Notes under the pieces: model-generated | Database searches by the model: none | What the model saw: only the letters and a program-made list of their open reading frames with translations | Told to the model about the DNA's origin: nothing | Made by a program: the position numbers and the translations under genes | Assembly (NCBI RefSeq): GCF_030065535.1 | Contig: NZ_JASJND010000007.1 | Span: 1-64,000, forward strand | Direction: 5' to 3' | Origin: Microbacterium dauci | GTDB lineage: Bacteria; Actinomycetota; Actinomycetes; Actinomycetales; Microbacteriaceae | DNA length: 64,000 bases | In this document: piece after piece, positions 39,600 to 49,387 of the stretch | How positions within the stretch are numbered: the first letter of the stretch is position 1 | How the letters are laid out: every line of letters begins with the position of its first letter

Positions 39600-41723
39600 T
39601 CAGAGTGTTCGTTGGGTGTCTGCGAGCATCTCACGCTCGAAGGGGCCGAGCGTTGAAGGCGGTACGTCGATCTCTCGGAGCCTGTCAAGGACTTCATCTA
39701 GCCCCGATGCTCGTCCTAGATCAAGTTGATGCCGAAGTTTGAGCGTGAGCGAAACCGGGAGGCCATACTCTTCCAGCACGGCAGCAAACGGTGGGAGGAA
39801 CAAGTTCTCCAGCTCGTTGGCGAAGACCGCGGTGCTGCTCGCGGTGAACCTATCGGCACTGAGCGCGTCGTTTGCGATCTTCTCTACCGCGGCAAACGCA
39901 GTCGGGATCTTGAACTGTGCCCAGTTCCTCAGGAACTCAAGCTCACTTTCCATAGCGTCATCCGCTGATGTGCCCCTGGACACAGCCTGCTCGACAAGCG
40001 CCTTGAAGTCACCTTGCTGGGACCGAAGCATGTTGACTCGCGCGCCGAGCTGTTTCGCGGTCCGCACCGCGTTTCCCGACCCCGTGAGTGTGAACAGCAG
40101 CGGCGCGAGATCCCTGACCTGTGCGCTGGTCGGATATGTCCCGTTCCACGCAAGTGTCCTCATCCACCGGCGCCTATCGGAGGTGATCTGATCTGCCGTC
40201 TCCAACTGCCACGAGAGTGGAACACCCTTGTTCTCTCGGAGCGTCTGGAGACTCAGCAGCGTCTGTTCCAGATACGGCCGCAGCTGTTCCTTGCTGCGCG
40301 GCGTCAGCTCCGCTTCCGGCAGGTGGATCAGGATCTCGTCTGCGACGTCGTCCGGCTGGGAAAGGATCGGCGCGTCGACAGTGAGGTCGGCGGCATGCGG
40401 CTCAGGGTTGAAGACGACGACCCGCCCGACGAAGTGCCGGAACATGCGTCCCGAGCGTCCTCGAATGTTGCTGAAGGTGAAGTAGTCGTACTTCTTCGTC
40501 GCGATCTTGTTGTCGAGCACGATGACGGACTTTGCCGATGTGTTCACGCCTTCGATCAACGTGCTCGTGACGAGCAGATACGGCAAGCGGCCGTCGTTGA
40601 AGAGCCGCACGATGTGGTGAGCCAGGGCACGGGGCAGCTTGCCATGGTGCACGCCGATCCCGTGCCTGAGCGCCTTCCCGACATACCAATCCGGATGGTA
40701 TGCCTGCCCCACCCAATCAGCGACTTGGCCAAGCACCGGATGAAGATTGCCTGCTCCGACGCCACGGTCCACGAGCCACTGCGTCACCTCCCGAACCCGT
40801 GGAGGGGACTTGCAGAACACCAGAGTCCCCGGCCCGGTTTCCCCGCAGACGGTGGCCAGCGCATCCGGCAGCTCCGCAGCATCGGCGTGGACTCGATCGA
40901 CATCGGTCACGACCGTCGTGAAGCCCGTGTTCACGAACGACGCGCGAAGTCTCTCGCTTGTTCCACCAGTGATGCTGGCGATGTTCGGACCGAGGAGGTA
41001 GAACTGGGCACCCGTCGAAAGAAGCCGGTGGAACAGAACGTTCAGCTGAACGGAGCGGTCATCGCTGTGGTGAGGGTCGAGCTTGTAGAACTCGTCGATC
41101 ACGAAGAAGTCGAGATCCGGGATATCTCCCAGTTCGAGCAGTCGCTCCTGGGTCATCACGTACAAGTTGCGCTCGCCCCGACGCTGAGAGCCGTGCGTGA
41201 TCACCTTGTACCGGTCGGCCAGCTTCGCGAGCCGGCGCCGTGTCTCGTCCATCAAAGCAATCGTGGGGACGACGACCGCGGCATTCCGGTAGCGACCGGC
41301 GGCGAGGATCGCATCAACAACCAAGCTCTTCCCGAAGCTTGTCGGCGCGGAAAGGATGACGTTCTCACCGCTCATCAGGCGTTCGTACACCGCGGCCTGT
41401 TCTGCGTGAAAGACGACATCGTCACCGACCGCAGGAGTTGGTCGGTGCATCTCGAATGCGAGGCGATCTGCTGTGGGCAGCTCGGCGATGTCGCGCAGAT
41501 AAGGAAAGAGCCCGTGCTCTCGGACCAGGCCTTGCAGGATCTCGTGCAGCGGAGTCGAGAGCTCGTCTCTCCGTGCTAGGAAACGGATGAGCAGCTCGCG
41601 CGCCTCATCGCGATCGACGAATGCGCCGTGGGCCCCGATGTCGGCCAGCAGCCTGAACGCGTCATCCTCGTCGAGGTCGGCGCTATGGAGCTGTTGTCTT
41701 GCTTCGACGAGGTTCAGCGCCAT
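39600..41723 (-). CDS. hamB: Hachiman defence helicase HamB
   Basis: 707 aa. DEAD/DEAH helicase: Walker A APTSFGKS at residues 126-133, PTIALMDETRRRL, Walker B FFVIDEFYKLD, and helicase C-terminal motifs TLIEGVNTSAKSVIV and IRGRSGRMFRH. It follows and overlaps the DUF1837 gene by 10 bp, the defining arrangement of Hachiman. In characterised systems HamB senses or unwinds damaged or phage DNA and releases the HamA nuclease. The assignment to Hachiman rests on the pair together. Confidence 0.9.
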   Translation of the reverse strand: MALNLVEARQQLHSADLDEDDAFRLLADIGAHGAFVDRDEARELLIRFLARRDELSTPLHEILQGLVREHGLFPYLRDIAELPTADRLAFEMHRPTPAVGDDVVFHAEQAAVYERLMSGENVILSAPTSFGKSLVVDAILAAGRYRNAAVVVPTIALMDETRRRLAKLADRYKVITHGSQRRGERNLYVMTQERLLELGDIPDLDFFVIDEFYKLDPHHSDDRSVQLNVLFHRLLSTGAQFYLLGPNIASITGGTSERLRASFVNTGFTTVVTDVDRVHADAAELPDALATVCGETGPGTLVFCKSPPRVREVTQWLVDRGVGAGNLHPVLGQVADWVGQAYHPDWYVGKALRHGIGVHHGKLPRALAHHIVRLFNDGRLPYLLVTSTLIEGVNTSAKSVIVLDNKIATKKYDYFTFSNIRGRSGRMFRHFVGRVVVFNPEPHAADLTVDAPILSQPDDVADEILIHLPEAELTPRSKEQLRPYLEQTLLSLQTLRENKGVPLSWQLETADQITSDRRRWMRTLAWNGTYPTSAQVRDLAPLLFTLTGSGNAVRTAKQLGARVNMLRSQQGDFKALVEQAVSRGTSADDAMESELEFLRNWAQFKIPTAFAAVEKIANDALSADRFTASSTAVFANELENLFLPPFAAVLEEYGLPVSLTLKLRHQLDLGRASGLDEVLDRLREIDVPPSTLGPFEREMLADTQRTL

Positions 41724-42601
41724 CGGCTCAGCTCCTGGTCGAGTGCGTCGGTCAGAGCCTTCTTGCTCCCCATCGGCAAGAGGAACAGGCGCACTGTGAC
41801 GGGGAGGTTGCTATCGATCGCGTTGCCGAACTTGATCCAGGCGCGGCGCACCTCAGCTTCGAGCGCCTCCCGATACTCGGCACAGACATGGTCGTGCGCG
41901 GCCGTGGCCGAGCTCTCGTATGCGACGAACACAGGAACGACGATGCGGTCGAAGACCTCGTCCAAGGATGTGTTCGGGTGCATGAGCCTTCGTAGCTCAC
42001 CACCGTGAGGATGGTCGTCGTCGATCTTGTCCGCGATAAGCGCGAACTCGGAACGGAGGTAGTCCTGGTCGAGGTGCTCGTCGAGGTCGGTGGCTACTGA
42101 TCGGATAGCCGAAGTCAGGCTCTTGTAAAACTTGGCCTCGCCCAGCCAGAGCTGGAGCTCATCCCCCTCGTGGACGCAGTGGACGGCGTCGAACCCCTTG
42201 TATGTGTCGTTCGAGGCTGTCTTGAACCACACCTTGTTGATCACGGTGTCGCTGCCGAAGAACTGGCGACACACGGCATGTAGCAGGACTTCCCCGGGGA
42301 CGCCGCGGTCGTTGCCGTTGCCGAAGGTGATCTTGACCGCTCGGCGCGCCAGCTCTGTCGCCCGCCCTGGGGTAAGCATCGCGCGCTCGGAGCGTCGCAG
42401 TGCGAAGTCAAGCGCCCAGTCAACGACATGGGTCGCCAGCGCGGAAGCGCGCCAGCTCTTCAGCTCGTAATCCACGGTCAACGCCATCAGCGACGGCGAG
42501 AGCGAGGGGTCGTGCACCGAGGCGGACAGAAGGGCCACGGGAAGGTCGCCTTCTTCAGGGCCGCAACTGCATGACCGCTCGTCCAGGGTCTGTGCAGTCA
42601 T
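41714..42601 (-). CDS. hamA: Hachiman nuclease HamA (DUF1837)
   Basis: 295 aa from ATG 42601, chosen for the GAGGAGCACC site just upstream; the frame could extend to 42676. DUF1837 features: the metal-binding FDAVH (D138) followed by LWLGEAKFYKS (E155, K157), a PD-(D/E)xK nuclease signature, and the later region RIVVPVFVAYES. HamA is held inactive by HamB and degrades DNA on activation. Both genes are transcribed leftward. Confidence 0.9.
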   Translation of the reverse strand: MTAQTLDERSCSCGPEEGDLPVALLSASVHDPSLSPSLMALTVDYELKSWRASALATHVVDWALDFALRRSERAMLTPGRATELARRAVKITFGNGNDRGVPGEVLLHAVCRQFFGSDTVINKVWFKTASNDTYKGFDAVHCVHEGDELQLWLGEAKFYKSLTSAIRSVATDLDEHLDQDYLRSEFALIADKIDDDHPHGGELRRLMHPNTSLDEVFDRIVVPVFVAYESSATAAHDHVCAEYREALEAEVRRAWIKFGNAIDSNLPVTVRLFLLPMGSKKALTDALDQELSRWR

Positions 42602-42748
42602 TGGTGCTCCTCGTCGAAAACAGCCTCCTACGGCTGAATATATCCGTGAGAATCGTCCTTGAGGGCCGAGACACACCCGTCACGTCCGCCGGTGTCAGGG
42701 TCGATGGCATGGCTCCTGCTGCCGCCGCAATGCACATAGCCTCGAACC

Positions 42749-43177
42749 ATGTACACGCCGTGGGCTTCCAGCGCTGCCGCCCGGAAGACCATGCAGGGCA
42801 ACCGAAGCCGGGACACGCAGGCGGAACTGGCGGTGCGCCGCCTGGTACATGCCGCGGGACTGCGATACCGGGTCAACGCGCGACCGGAGCGCGACCTGCG
42901 TCGGACGGCAGACCTGTTGTTCACCCGCGTCCGCGTGGTGGTGCTCATCGACGGCTGCTACTGGCACGGCTGCCCCGAGCACTTCAAGATGCCGTCGACG
43001 AACCGCGACTACTGGGAGGGCAAGGTCGACCGGAACCGGCTCCGAGATGTCGAGACGACCGAGTTGCTTGAGGAACGGGGCTGGCGCGTGCTGCGGTTCT
43101 GGGAACACGAAGCCCCCGCCTCTATCGCAGCGAGCATCGTGGATGTCGTGCGCGGTCGGCGAGCGGTCACTCGCTGA
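42749..43177 (+). CDS. vsr: Very short patch repair endonuclease Vsr
   Basis: 142 aa. Vsr signature VVVLIDGCYWHGCPEHFKMP with the catalytic Asp and zinc-site Cys/His residues, and flanking R(S)RDTQAELAVRRLVH and RVLRFWEHE blocks. Vsr nicks T:G mismatches that arise from deamination of 5-methylcytosine, so it fits with the m5C methyltransferase encoded 1.3 kb downstream. It converges on the restriction endonuclease gene with an 11-bp overlap. Confidence 0.93.
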   Translation: MYTPWASSAAARKTMQGNRSRDTQAELAVRRLVHAAGLRYRVNARPERDLRRTADLLFTRVRVVVLIDGCYWHGCPEHFKMPSTNRDYWEGKVDRNRLRDVETTELLEERGWRVLRFWEHEAPASIAASIVDVVRGRRAVTR

Positions 43178-44345
43178 GGGCGGACAGGCTCTCCGCCCAG
43201 TCGTTGGTGATCGTCTGTATCGGTGCAAGGCGGTCGGGAAAGTCCTTGTGCCGCGCCATGAGTGAGGTGAGCCCGTAGCGGAACTCCCACCGTCCGGTCG
43301 GCGAGAAGAGGCAGGCGGCGACGACGTCGAACCCGTCGACGGGGTAGAAGCGCGAGGCCGGATCGCCCTTGGATGCGCGGGTCTTCTGCACCTCGACCTT
43401 GAAGCTCCCGCTGGCGGAGATCTTTGGGCTTGCGTTCTTGCACTCGACCCGCATCAGCCTTCCGTCCGAGAGGGTGACGTTGAAGTCGTGCATCGCGTCC
43501 ACGTCGAGCCGCTCGACCCGGGCGATGTCGGGCGACGTCTCGAGCAGGTGCTCCAGGTGGTACTCGGCGACACCGCCGCGGACGGCGACAGAGAGCCGGT
43601 TGCGGCCTCCGATGATGTCGAGGATCTGCTCGCTGGTGAGCGCGAACTGCTCCTCCAGCACGTGCCGGCGCGGCAGCTCCTCGACCGCCGACTTGTCTGC
43701 GAGCGCGACGGCAGCCGAGTATCGCAGCGGCGGGTCAAGGCGCAGTGAGGTCGCTCGTCGTTCGAGACGCGCGTAGTCGATGAGGCGGTCGGGGGTGAAC
43801 GCGACGACCGTCTCCAGATTCGTGGGGGAGCGGGGCTCGGAGCGTTTGGTGCCGGCCCGGTTGACCTTCTCCCACACGTGCCAGCCGGACGCTTTGGCCT
43901 GCTGGATCTCGGCGTCCTTGGCATAGAAGGAGATGCCCATGGGCAGCGGGTCCCAGAGGTTGGCGTCCAGGCCGAGGATTACGCCGTCGGCGAGGTCGAC
44001 CCCGAGGATCATCGTCACATCGACGCCGGCGACATCCCGTCCGACCGGGTGCTCTCGCTTCCAGGACTCCTCAGCGCCGTAGCGGAGCTGGCCGCGGACC
44101 TCATCGTCTGGGCGGTTCTTGATTGAGTTGCGGGTGACCCGGAAGGGGTAGACGAGCATCCCGATCCGCTCGTCGGAGTCCAGCTGCACGCCGAGGTAGA
44201 CCGGCGCGCGGTGCGGGTCGCTCGCGTACAACACGCGGCCGCCCGAGGCGTGGATAGCGTCGAGGAGGAACGCGTGCAGGTCGCTGCGTCCCTGGACGCG
44301 ATAGATCTCACCGAAGGCTCGCCCGGCGAGCGGCTCTTCGTCCAC
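43167..44345 (-). CDS. Putative type II restriction endonuclease (PD-(D/E)xK)
   Basis: 392 aa from GTG 44345, chosen because AAGGGGG lies at the right distance; the frame runs open to 44444. A probable catalytic site is D287 ... E301-C-K303 in HDFNVTLSDGRLMRVECK, followed by the beta strand SFKVEVQKTRAS. The N-terminal half (residues about 1-190) has no domain I recognise. The gene is divergent from an m5C methyltransferase and next to vsr, so it is very likely the cognate restriction enzyme. Recognition sequence unknown. Confidence 0.8.
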   Translation of the reverse strand: MDEEPLAGRAFGEIYRVQGRSDLHAFLLDAIHASGGRVLYASDPHRAPVYLGVQLDSDERIGMLVYPFRVTRNSIKNRPDDEVRGQLRYGAEESWKREHPVGRDVAGVDVTMILGVDLADGVILGLDANLWDPLPMGISFYAKDAEIQQAKASGWHVWEKVNRAGTKRSEPRSPTNLETVVAFTPDRLIDYARLERRATSLRLDPPLRYSAAVALADKSAVEELPRRHVLEEQFALTSEQILDIIGGRNRLSVAVRGGVAEYHLEHLLETSPDIARVERLDVDAMHDFNVTLSDGRLMRVECKNASPKISASGSFKVEVQKTRASKGDPASRFYPVDGFDVVAACLFSPTGRWEFRYGLTSLMARHKDFPDRLAPIQTITNDWAESLSALSE

Positions 44346-44495
44346 AGGACCCCCTTCCGGCTCGGTTTTCCACCGATGTCGTTGGTCACGTTGGGCATGT
44401 CGGTGGCTGTCGGCAGACTCGTCTCGACGATACTGGTCAGACACGCACAGTTCGCAGAGGCGGGCCGTGCGTGCATGTGTAGAAAGAGGTGGCAG

Positions 44496-45656
44496 ATGGG
44501 CGAGCAGCTTCCGGTGGTGAGCCTGTTCTCCGGAGCAGGAGGACTCGACCTCGCCGTCGAACGTGCCGACGCCGAGCCCCTCGACTCCGGCGACCCCGGC
44601 AGCGGCCTGCTGCGTGTGTCGGTCGCGACGGACTACAACGAGCCTGCGTTGCAGACGCTGAAGGCGAACTTCGACGGTGCCGCGACCCTCACGGGCGACA
44701 TCCGACAGGTCCCCACCGAGCAGATCCTTTCGACCGCCGGGCTGCGGGCCAAGGAGCCTGTGCTGGTCGTCGGCGGTCCGCCGTGCACCCCGTTCAGCAA
44801 GTCCGGGTTCTGGCTGGAGCAGAAGCGCGAGAGCCGCGACCCCAACGCCTCCCTGCTGGACGAGTACGTCCGCGTCGTCCGCGAGTCACGCCCTGAGGCG
44901 TTCATCTTGGAGAACGTGCAGGGCCTGACGTACAAGACCCACAAAGCTCAGTTCGACCGGCTCCTCAAGGGCCTCGGCGAGCTCGGCTACAACCCCCAGT
45001 GGAAGGTGCTGCTTGCCGCGGACTATGGAGTCCCGCAGCTGCGTCGCCGCGTGTTCGTCGTCGGCCGCCGTGACGGTGAGAAGTTCGAGTTCCCCGAGCC
45101 CACCCACTCCGGATGGAGCGAGCACAGCCGCACCGTCGACGCCAGCAAGATCCCGCACGTCACCGCCTCTCAAGCGTTCGCCGGGTTGCCCCGACTGGTC
45201 CGCGCGGCCGAGGACGAGATCGTCGATGGCAACTACGGGCAGCTCGCCGCCGAGATCCCGCCAGGCCAGAACTACCTCTGGCACACCGAACGATACGGCG
45301 GGCGCAACCACTTCGAATGGCGGAGTCGCTACTGGACCTTCCTGCTCCGCCTCGACCCCAACCGGCCCTCCACCACGCTCCAGGCGCAGCCCGGACCGTG
45401 GGTCGGACCTTTCCACTGGGAGAACGTCCGCACCGCCTCGGGTGAGGAACGAGCGCGACGACTCCGTGTCAACGAGATGCTGCGGCTTATGTCCTTCCCC
45501 GACGACTTCAAGATCGACGGCACCCGAGCCGACGTGCAACGCCAACTCGGTAACGCCGTCCCACTCGAACTCGGCAAGGCCGTGGTCCGAGCACTGATGG
45601 ATCAGCTTGGCTACCTCGATCGTCAGCAAACTGTTCGCGAGGCCGTGTTCGCGTGA
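44496..45656 (+). CDS. DNA (cytosine-5) methyltransferase
   Basis: 386 aa from ATG 44496, preceded by AAAGAGGT; longer frames reach 44211 but overlap the endonuclease promoter. m5C motifs in order: I VVSLFSGAGGLDLA, IV GGPPCTPFSKSG (nucleophile Cys97), VI ENVQG, VIII QLRRRVFVVGRR, a target-recognition region (about 230-320), and X QLGNAVPLELGKAV. It protects the host from the divergent endonuclease. Confidence 0.94.
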   Translation: MGEQLPVVSLFSGAGGLDLAVERADAEPLDSGDPGSGLLRVSVATDYNEPALQTLKANFDGAATLTGDIRQVPTEQILSTAGLRAKEPVLVVGGPPCTPFSKSGFWLEQKRESRDPNASLLDEYVRVVRESRPEAFILENVQGLTYKTHKAQFDRLLKGLGELGYNPQWKVLLAADYGVPQLRRRVFVVGRRDGEKFEFPEPTHSGWSEHSRTVDASKIPHVTASQAFAGLPRLVRAAEDEIVDGNYGQLAAEIPPGQNYLWHTERYGGRNHFEWRSRYWTFLLRLDPNRPSTTLQAQPGPWVGPFHWENVRTASGEERARRLRVNEMLRLMSFPDDFKIDGTRADVQRQLGNAVPLELGKAVVRALMDQLGYLDRQQTVREAVFA

Positions 45657-45716
45657 GCGGATGGTGGCGGCTGTGTGCCAGCTTCACAGAAAGCTGACGC
45701 TGCTAGGGGTGTGAGT

Positions 45717-48005
45717 ATGCTTCGTCGACTGGATCTGAAAGACCCGTGGCGGTCTCTTGACCAGGGATTTTGGCCGGATGACCTTCCGTCGGGTGGCCGC
45801 ACAGTCGTGTACGGCCACAATGGCAGCGGCAAATCGACGCTGTCGGAGCTTCTGCTCAGCCTCGCCGAGGGAGCCTGCGCGTCGGGCATCGTTTGGGAGG
45901 ACGAGCAGAAACGCCGCACCAACATCAGCGCTGGCGGAGCGAGTCCGTCGGCGGCAATGGCGGTCTTCACGCGCAGATGGGTTGAAACGAATCTCTCTGC
46001 CTTCCTCGACGGTGCTAGTGCGTCGGCCATCGTGACACTGGGCAAGGAAGCTATAGACGCGAAAGATGAAGAGAACCGCCTTGTCGAGGAGATCGACAAG
46101 CTACGGGACGAGGCCAAGGAAGCCGCCAAACAGCGGAAGGTCGCCGACGATAAGGTTGAGAAGCTGGCCCGCGGTGTTCAGGACCGCATCGTGTCTGAGC
46201 TCAAAGAGTTTGACTACAGCCACTTTACGAAGAACCGTTACTCCGTACCCAAGGTCCAAGATGACCTACGCAAGTACAAAGGTGAGTTCCCGGACAGCAA
46301 CGCGCACGCCGAAGCGCTCAAGCGGCTTGGGGAGGGCGCGCCGTCTCCTGTGTCAGATGTTGTCGCTCCACCCGCCGGCATCGTCGCCCTGTTGGCAGGC
46401 CTCCCCGAGATGCTGGCCGAGACGCCAACTCGAGTCGCCTTCCAGGCCCTAGAAGGCAATCCATCGGCTCAAACCTGGGTCGAACAAGGCCTCGTACTGC
46501 ACGACGGACTCGACCATTGCCTGTTCTGCGCGGGCGAGATCAGCGACGATCGTCGCGTCGAGCTGGCTCGTCACTTCGATGAGAGTTGGCTCCAGATCCG
46601 CAGCGCCGCGAAGAAGTTGGCGGATGCAGTCACGGCGGAGAAGCAGGAGCTTGCCGCGTGGCATGCCGCGCTACCCGCCACCACGAGCTTGGCGAGCGAA
46701 CTGCAGCTGGTCTACGCGGAAGCTGTGAAGCGAGCCAAGGCCGACGTTGACGACCGCGTCGCTGCGCTCGCGGCCATTGAACAGGTGCTCAACGACAAGA
46801 TCGCCGACCCGAGCGCCACGCCTCATGCCCCAGAACGGGTTGTGCTCAGCACAGCTCCATCTACGACTGTGCTCGCCCAGGCCGTCACGGAGCACAACGA
46901 CCAGGTTCGACGCCATAGAGAGTTCACCGCGGAGCGGAAGCAGACGGTTCTCGATCATCTGGTCGGCTCAGAGAGCGAAGCCTTTCGCACCCTTGAGGCA
47001 CAGGCCAAGGAGCTTGCAACCAAGAGTCAGACCGCCAAAGATGCTGCAGACCTGGCGGAGCGGCACCTGGACGAGGTGCGTCAGGCGCAGTTCACCACCA
47101 AGGACATGGCCGACACTCTGACCCGTGATCTGGCCCGCGTCTATGGCAAGGACCACCTCAGTATCGCGGTAACGCCGGACGGCAAATCATACGCGTGCCG
47201 CCGGGGAGATAAACCCGGCACAGACCTCAGCGATGGCGAGCGGACGACGTTGTCGTTGCTGTATTTCCTGCGGAAGCTAGAGGACGAGCAGACTCCCGGT
47301 GGTGACCGGTCACAGCGCATCGTGGTGATCGATGACCCGTCCAGCTCGCTCGACCGAGAAGCTCTCTTCGCGACACATCAGTGGCTAATCGACACGCTCA
47401 AGGGCTTCGGCCAATACATCATCCTCACCCACGACTTCAGCCTGCTGCGACTGTTCATCAAGTCCCACAAGAATGTCTGGGGCAAGTCGATGAGTCAACT
47501 CAAGAACGGCGACGCCGATGAGGCTCGCTTCCCGAGAGTCTCCTTTCTGGAGATGTACGCAGCATCGGTCAACGGCGAGCGTCGTTCCCGCATTGGCAAG
47601 CTCCCGCGTGTCCTGCTCAACAACACCTCGGAGTATGCGTACCTGTTCGCGATGGTCATGGCCGGCATCGCCGACTCGGAGGATCACGAGCGCCTCTTCC
47701 TCCTCCCGAATGCCGCGCGCCGTGTCCTTGAGGTTTTCGCTAGTTATAAGGCGCCGCACCGAACGGACTTCCTGCAGCAACTCGAAATCCTGGTTGAGTC
47801 TCAGCGGGGCGAGGCCTATCGCGACGTCTATGACTTCTGTAATCGGTTCTCGCACGGGGAGGGCAGCGAGAGTATCGATGTGCTCGATGCACGCGCGGTT
47901 CACGGTCAGATCCGCAGATGCATGGAGTTCTTGCGCGCAGTTGACGGCGAGCACTTCCAGCGCATGTGTGCGGCGACCGGCGCTGACGCCGGCTTGCTTC
48001 CGTAG
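45717..48005 (+). CDS. AAA_13-type ATPase (RloC/PrrC-like domain)
   Basis: 762 aa from ATG 45717, 7 nt after AGGGGT; a GTG at 45711 is also in frame. ABC-type head: Walker A GHNGSGKS at residues 33-40, signature DLSDGERTTLSLL, Walker B RIVVIDDPSSSLD and switch ILTHDF. The middle is coiled coil interrupted by a CLFC pair (HCLFCAGEI, about residue 265), the zinc-hook-like feature of AAA_13 proteins. The C-terminal ~170 residues (from the switch) show LPNAARRVLEVF and CNRFSHGEGS. Such ATPases often lie in restriction-modification loci. No anticodon-nuclease active site could be recognised, so the effector is unknown. Confidence 0.82.
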   Translation: MLRRLDLKDPWRSLDQGFWPDDLPSGGRTVVYGHNGSGKSTLSELLLSLAEGACASGIVWEDEQKRRTNISAGGASPSAAMAVFTRRWVETNLSAFLDGASASAIVTLGKEAIDAKDEENRLVEEIDKLRDEAKEAAKQRKVADDKVEKLARGVQDRIVSELKEFDYSHFTKNRYSVPKVQDDLRKYKGEFPDSNAHAEALKRLGEGAPSPVSDVVAPPAGIVALLAGLPEMLAETPTRVAFQALEGNPSAQTWVEQGLVLHDGLDHCLFCAGEISDDRRVELARHFDESWLQIRSAAKKLADAVTAEKQELAAWHAALPATTSLASELQLVYAEAVKRAKADVDDRVAALAAIEQVLNDKIADPSATPHAPERVVLSTAPSTTVLAQAVTEHNDQVRRHREFTAERKQTVLDHLVGSESEAFRTLEAQAKELATKSQTAKDAADLAERHLDEVRQAQFTTKDMADTLTRDLARVYGKDHLSIAVTPDGKSYACRRGDKPGTDLSDGERTTLSLLYFLRKLEDEQTPGGDRSQRIVVIDDPSSSLDREALFATHQWLIDTLKGFGQYIILTHDFSLLRLFIKSHKNVWGKSMSQLKNGDADEARFPRVSFLEMYAASVNGERRSRIGKLPRVLLNNTSEYAYLFAMVMAGIADSEDHERLFLLPNAARRVLEVFASYKAPHRTDFLQQLEILVESQRGEAYRDVYDFCNRFSHGEGSESIDVLDARAVHGQIRRCMEFLRAVDGEHFQRMCAATGADAGLLP

Positions 48006-48103
48006 CAGCCCAGAAGTTCGGGCGCGGGGGTCACGGCCCTTCCGGACCTGCGAGAGCAGGCATCGACCTGCAGGTCCCGTGCGTAAGGTTCTATCGTTTC
48101 CTC

Positions 48104-49387
48104 ATGGCGATACCCGAGCCCGATGCCTGCCCTTGTGCCAGTGCACATCGCCGGCTGATGGACCTGCATGAGGACATCCACCGAGCCATCGAGCACTACC
48201 TTGATGAGAATGAGTTTCGGCGCTGGCTCAATTCGGCTATCCAGAACTCGCGCGGCGTGACTTTTCTCCTGCAGAAGCAGAAGGCGAGATGGGCTGACTT
48301 CGATGTCTGGTACGGGGGCTGGCAGGACGAGGCTCGCAAGAACCCGGTGCTCGGATGGGGTGTGACGGCTAGGAACCGGATCGTCAAGGAAGAAGACCTC
48401 GCCACTCTCAGTCAGGCGATCATCGGTGTGTACGACACCCATCGCCGCGGGTATGAGGACGTGTTTGTGGTGCCGCCATCCACACCGCAGGAGGCCATCA
48501 TCGCCGCATTTCTCCAGGTAGCTGGGCGGGACGGCAAGGAACGGAAGGGCTGGATACGTGTCGAACGGCGCTGGGTCGACGACCAGCTCCCTGACTATGA
48601 GCTCGTCGCTGCGCTCCGCGAGATGTACCGCGCGGTCGCGAAGGTGGTGAGGCTTGCGCATACGGCCAGCGGCGTCGAGACATGTCTCGCTGCGTCGTTC
48701 ACTCGAGAATGCGTTACGAGCGAGATCGATCCTGATCTTCGCTGTCTCGGCCCGGGGAACCCTGCTCCGACGATGATGCTCGAGCTTGAATCCGGAGAAG
48801 TGGCGACGACTCGTTACGGTCGCATGGAGCGCAACGACTCCGAGGATCTGGCTAAGTTCGGTCGCGAGCACTACGGCCAGCCGCCGAAGTTCAGTACTGA
48901 CGCAATCGCGCATGTCGACGAACGGATGGAGCTTTCCATGCAGTTCCTCAAGGCGGATGGCTACGCCGGCCCGATGCTGATGCTTTTCGGGGATGGACGA
49001 GCCAGGTTGTTCTCGGTCGCGTTCGGTGATGATGAGCCCCGCGAGATGAAGATCGCTGCAGTGATCGAGTCTGTAGGCGCGTGGCAGTTCACCGGCGCGG
49101 TGTTCTCGTCAGAGACGTGGATTGGCCTCCCTGGCTCGAAGGGCGACCTCCTGGGCGTGCCCAAGAGCCGTCTGCTGCCAAGCAACCGCGAGTTCTTCGG
49201 TGAGGATCCGAAAGGCGGTGATCGCGACGAAGCCCTATTCGTTGCCGGCCTCTCGGCGGACGGCCGCCAGCGCGTGCTTGCCCGGCCGTTCGGACGGGTT
49301 CTCGGGGGTTACGTGTTCGGGCAGCTGCTGGAGGACGAGATGGCCGTGCCCACGTTCCTGCGCCCACTTTGGGAGCGGTGGCGCTGA
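48104..49387 (+). CDS. Hypothetical protein, possible partner of the AAA_13 ATPase
   Basis: 427 aa, ATG 48104 (ATG 48158 is a possible later start). No recognised domain. Visible features are an N-terminal DACPCASAH Cys pair, a helical segment to about residue 90, a charged middle (EDVFVVPPSTPQEAIIAA, RKGWIRVERRWVDD) and a C-terminal half rich in beta structure (LMLFGDGRARLFSVAF). It follows the ATPase gene on the same strand with a 98-bp gap, and is the last gene before the right island boundary. Confidence 0.6.
   Translation: MAIPEPDACPCASAHRRLMDLHEDIHRAIEHYLDENEFRRWLNSAIQNSRGVTFLLQKQKARWADFDVWYGGWQDEARKNPVLGWGVTARNRIVKEEDLATLSQAIIGVYDTHRRGYEDVFVVPPSTPQEAIIAAFLQVAGRDGKERKGWIRVERRWVDDQLPDYELVAALREMYRAVAKVVRLAHTASGVETCLAASFTRECVTSEIDPDLRCLGPGNPAPTMMLELESGEVATTRYGRMERNDSEDLAKFGREHYGQPPKFSTDAIAHVDERMELSMQFLKADGYAGPMLMLFGDGRARLFSVAFGDDEPREMKIAAVIESVGAWQFTGAVFSSETWIGLPGSKGDLLGVPKSRLLPSNREFFGEDPKGGDRDEALFVAGLSADGRQRVLARPFGRVLGGYVFGQLLEDEMAVPTFLRPLWERWR

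Noticed and set aside
45717..48005. Annotation as the anticodon nuclease RloC or PrrC
   Set aside because: The ATPase domain and CxxC pair fit the wider AAA_13 family, but the ribonuclease active-site residues could not be found.
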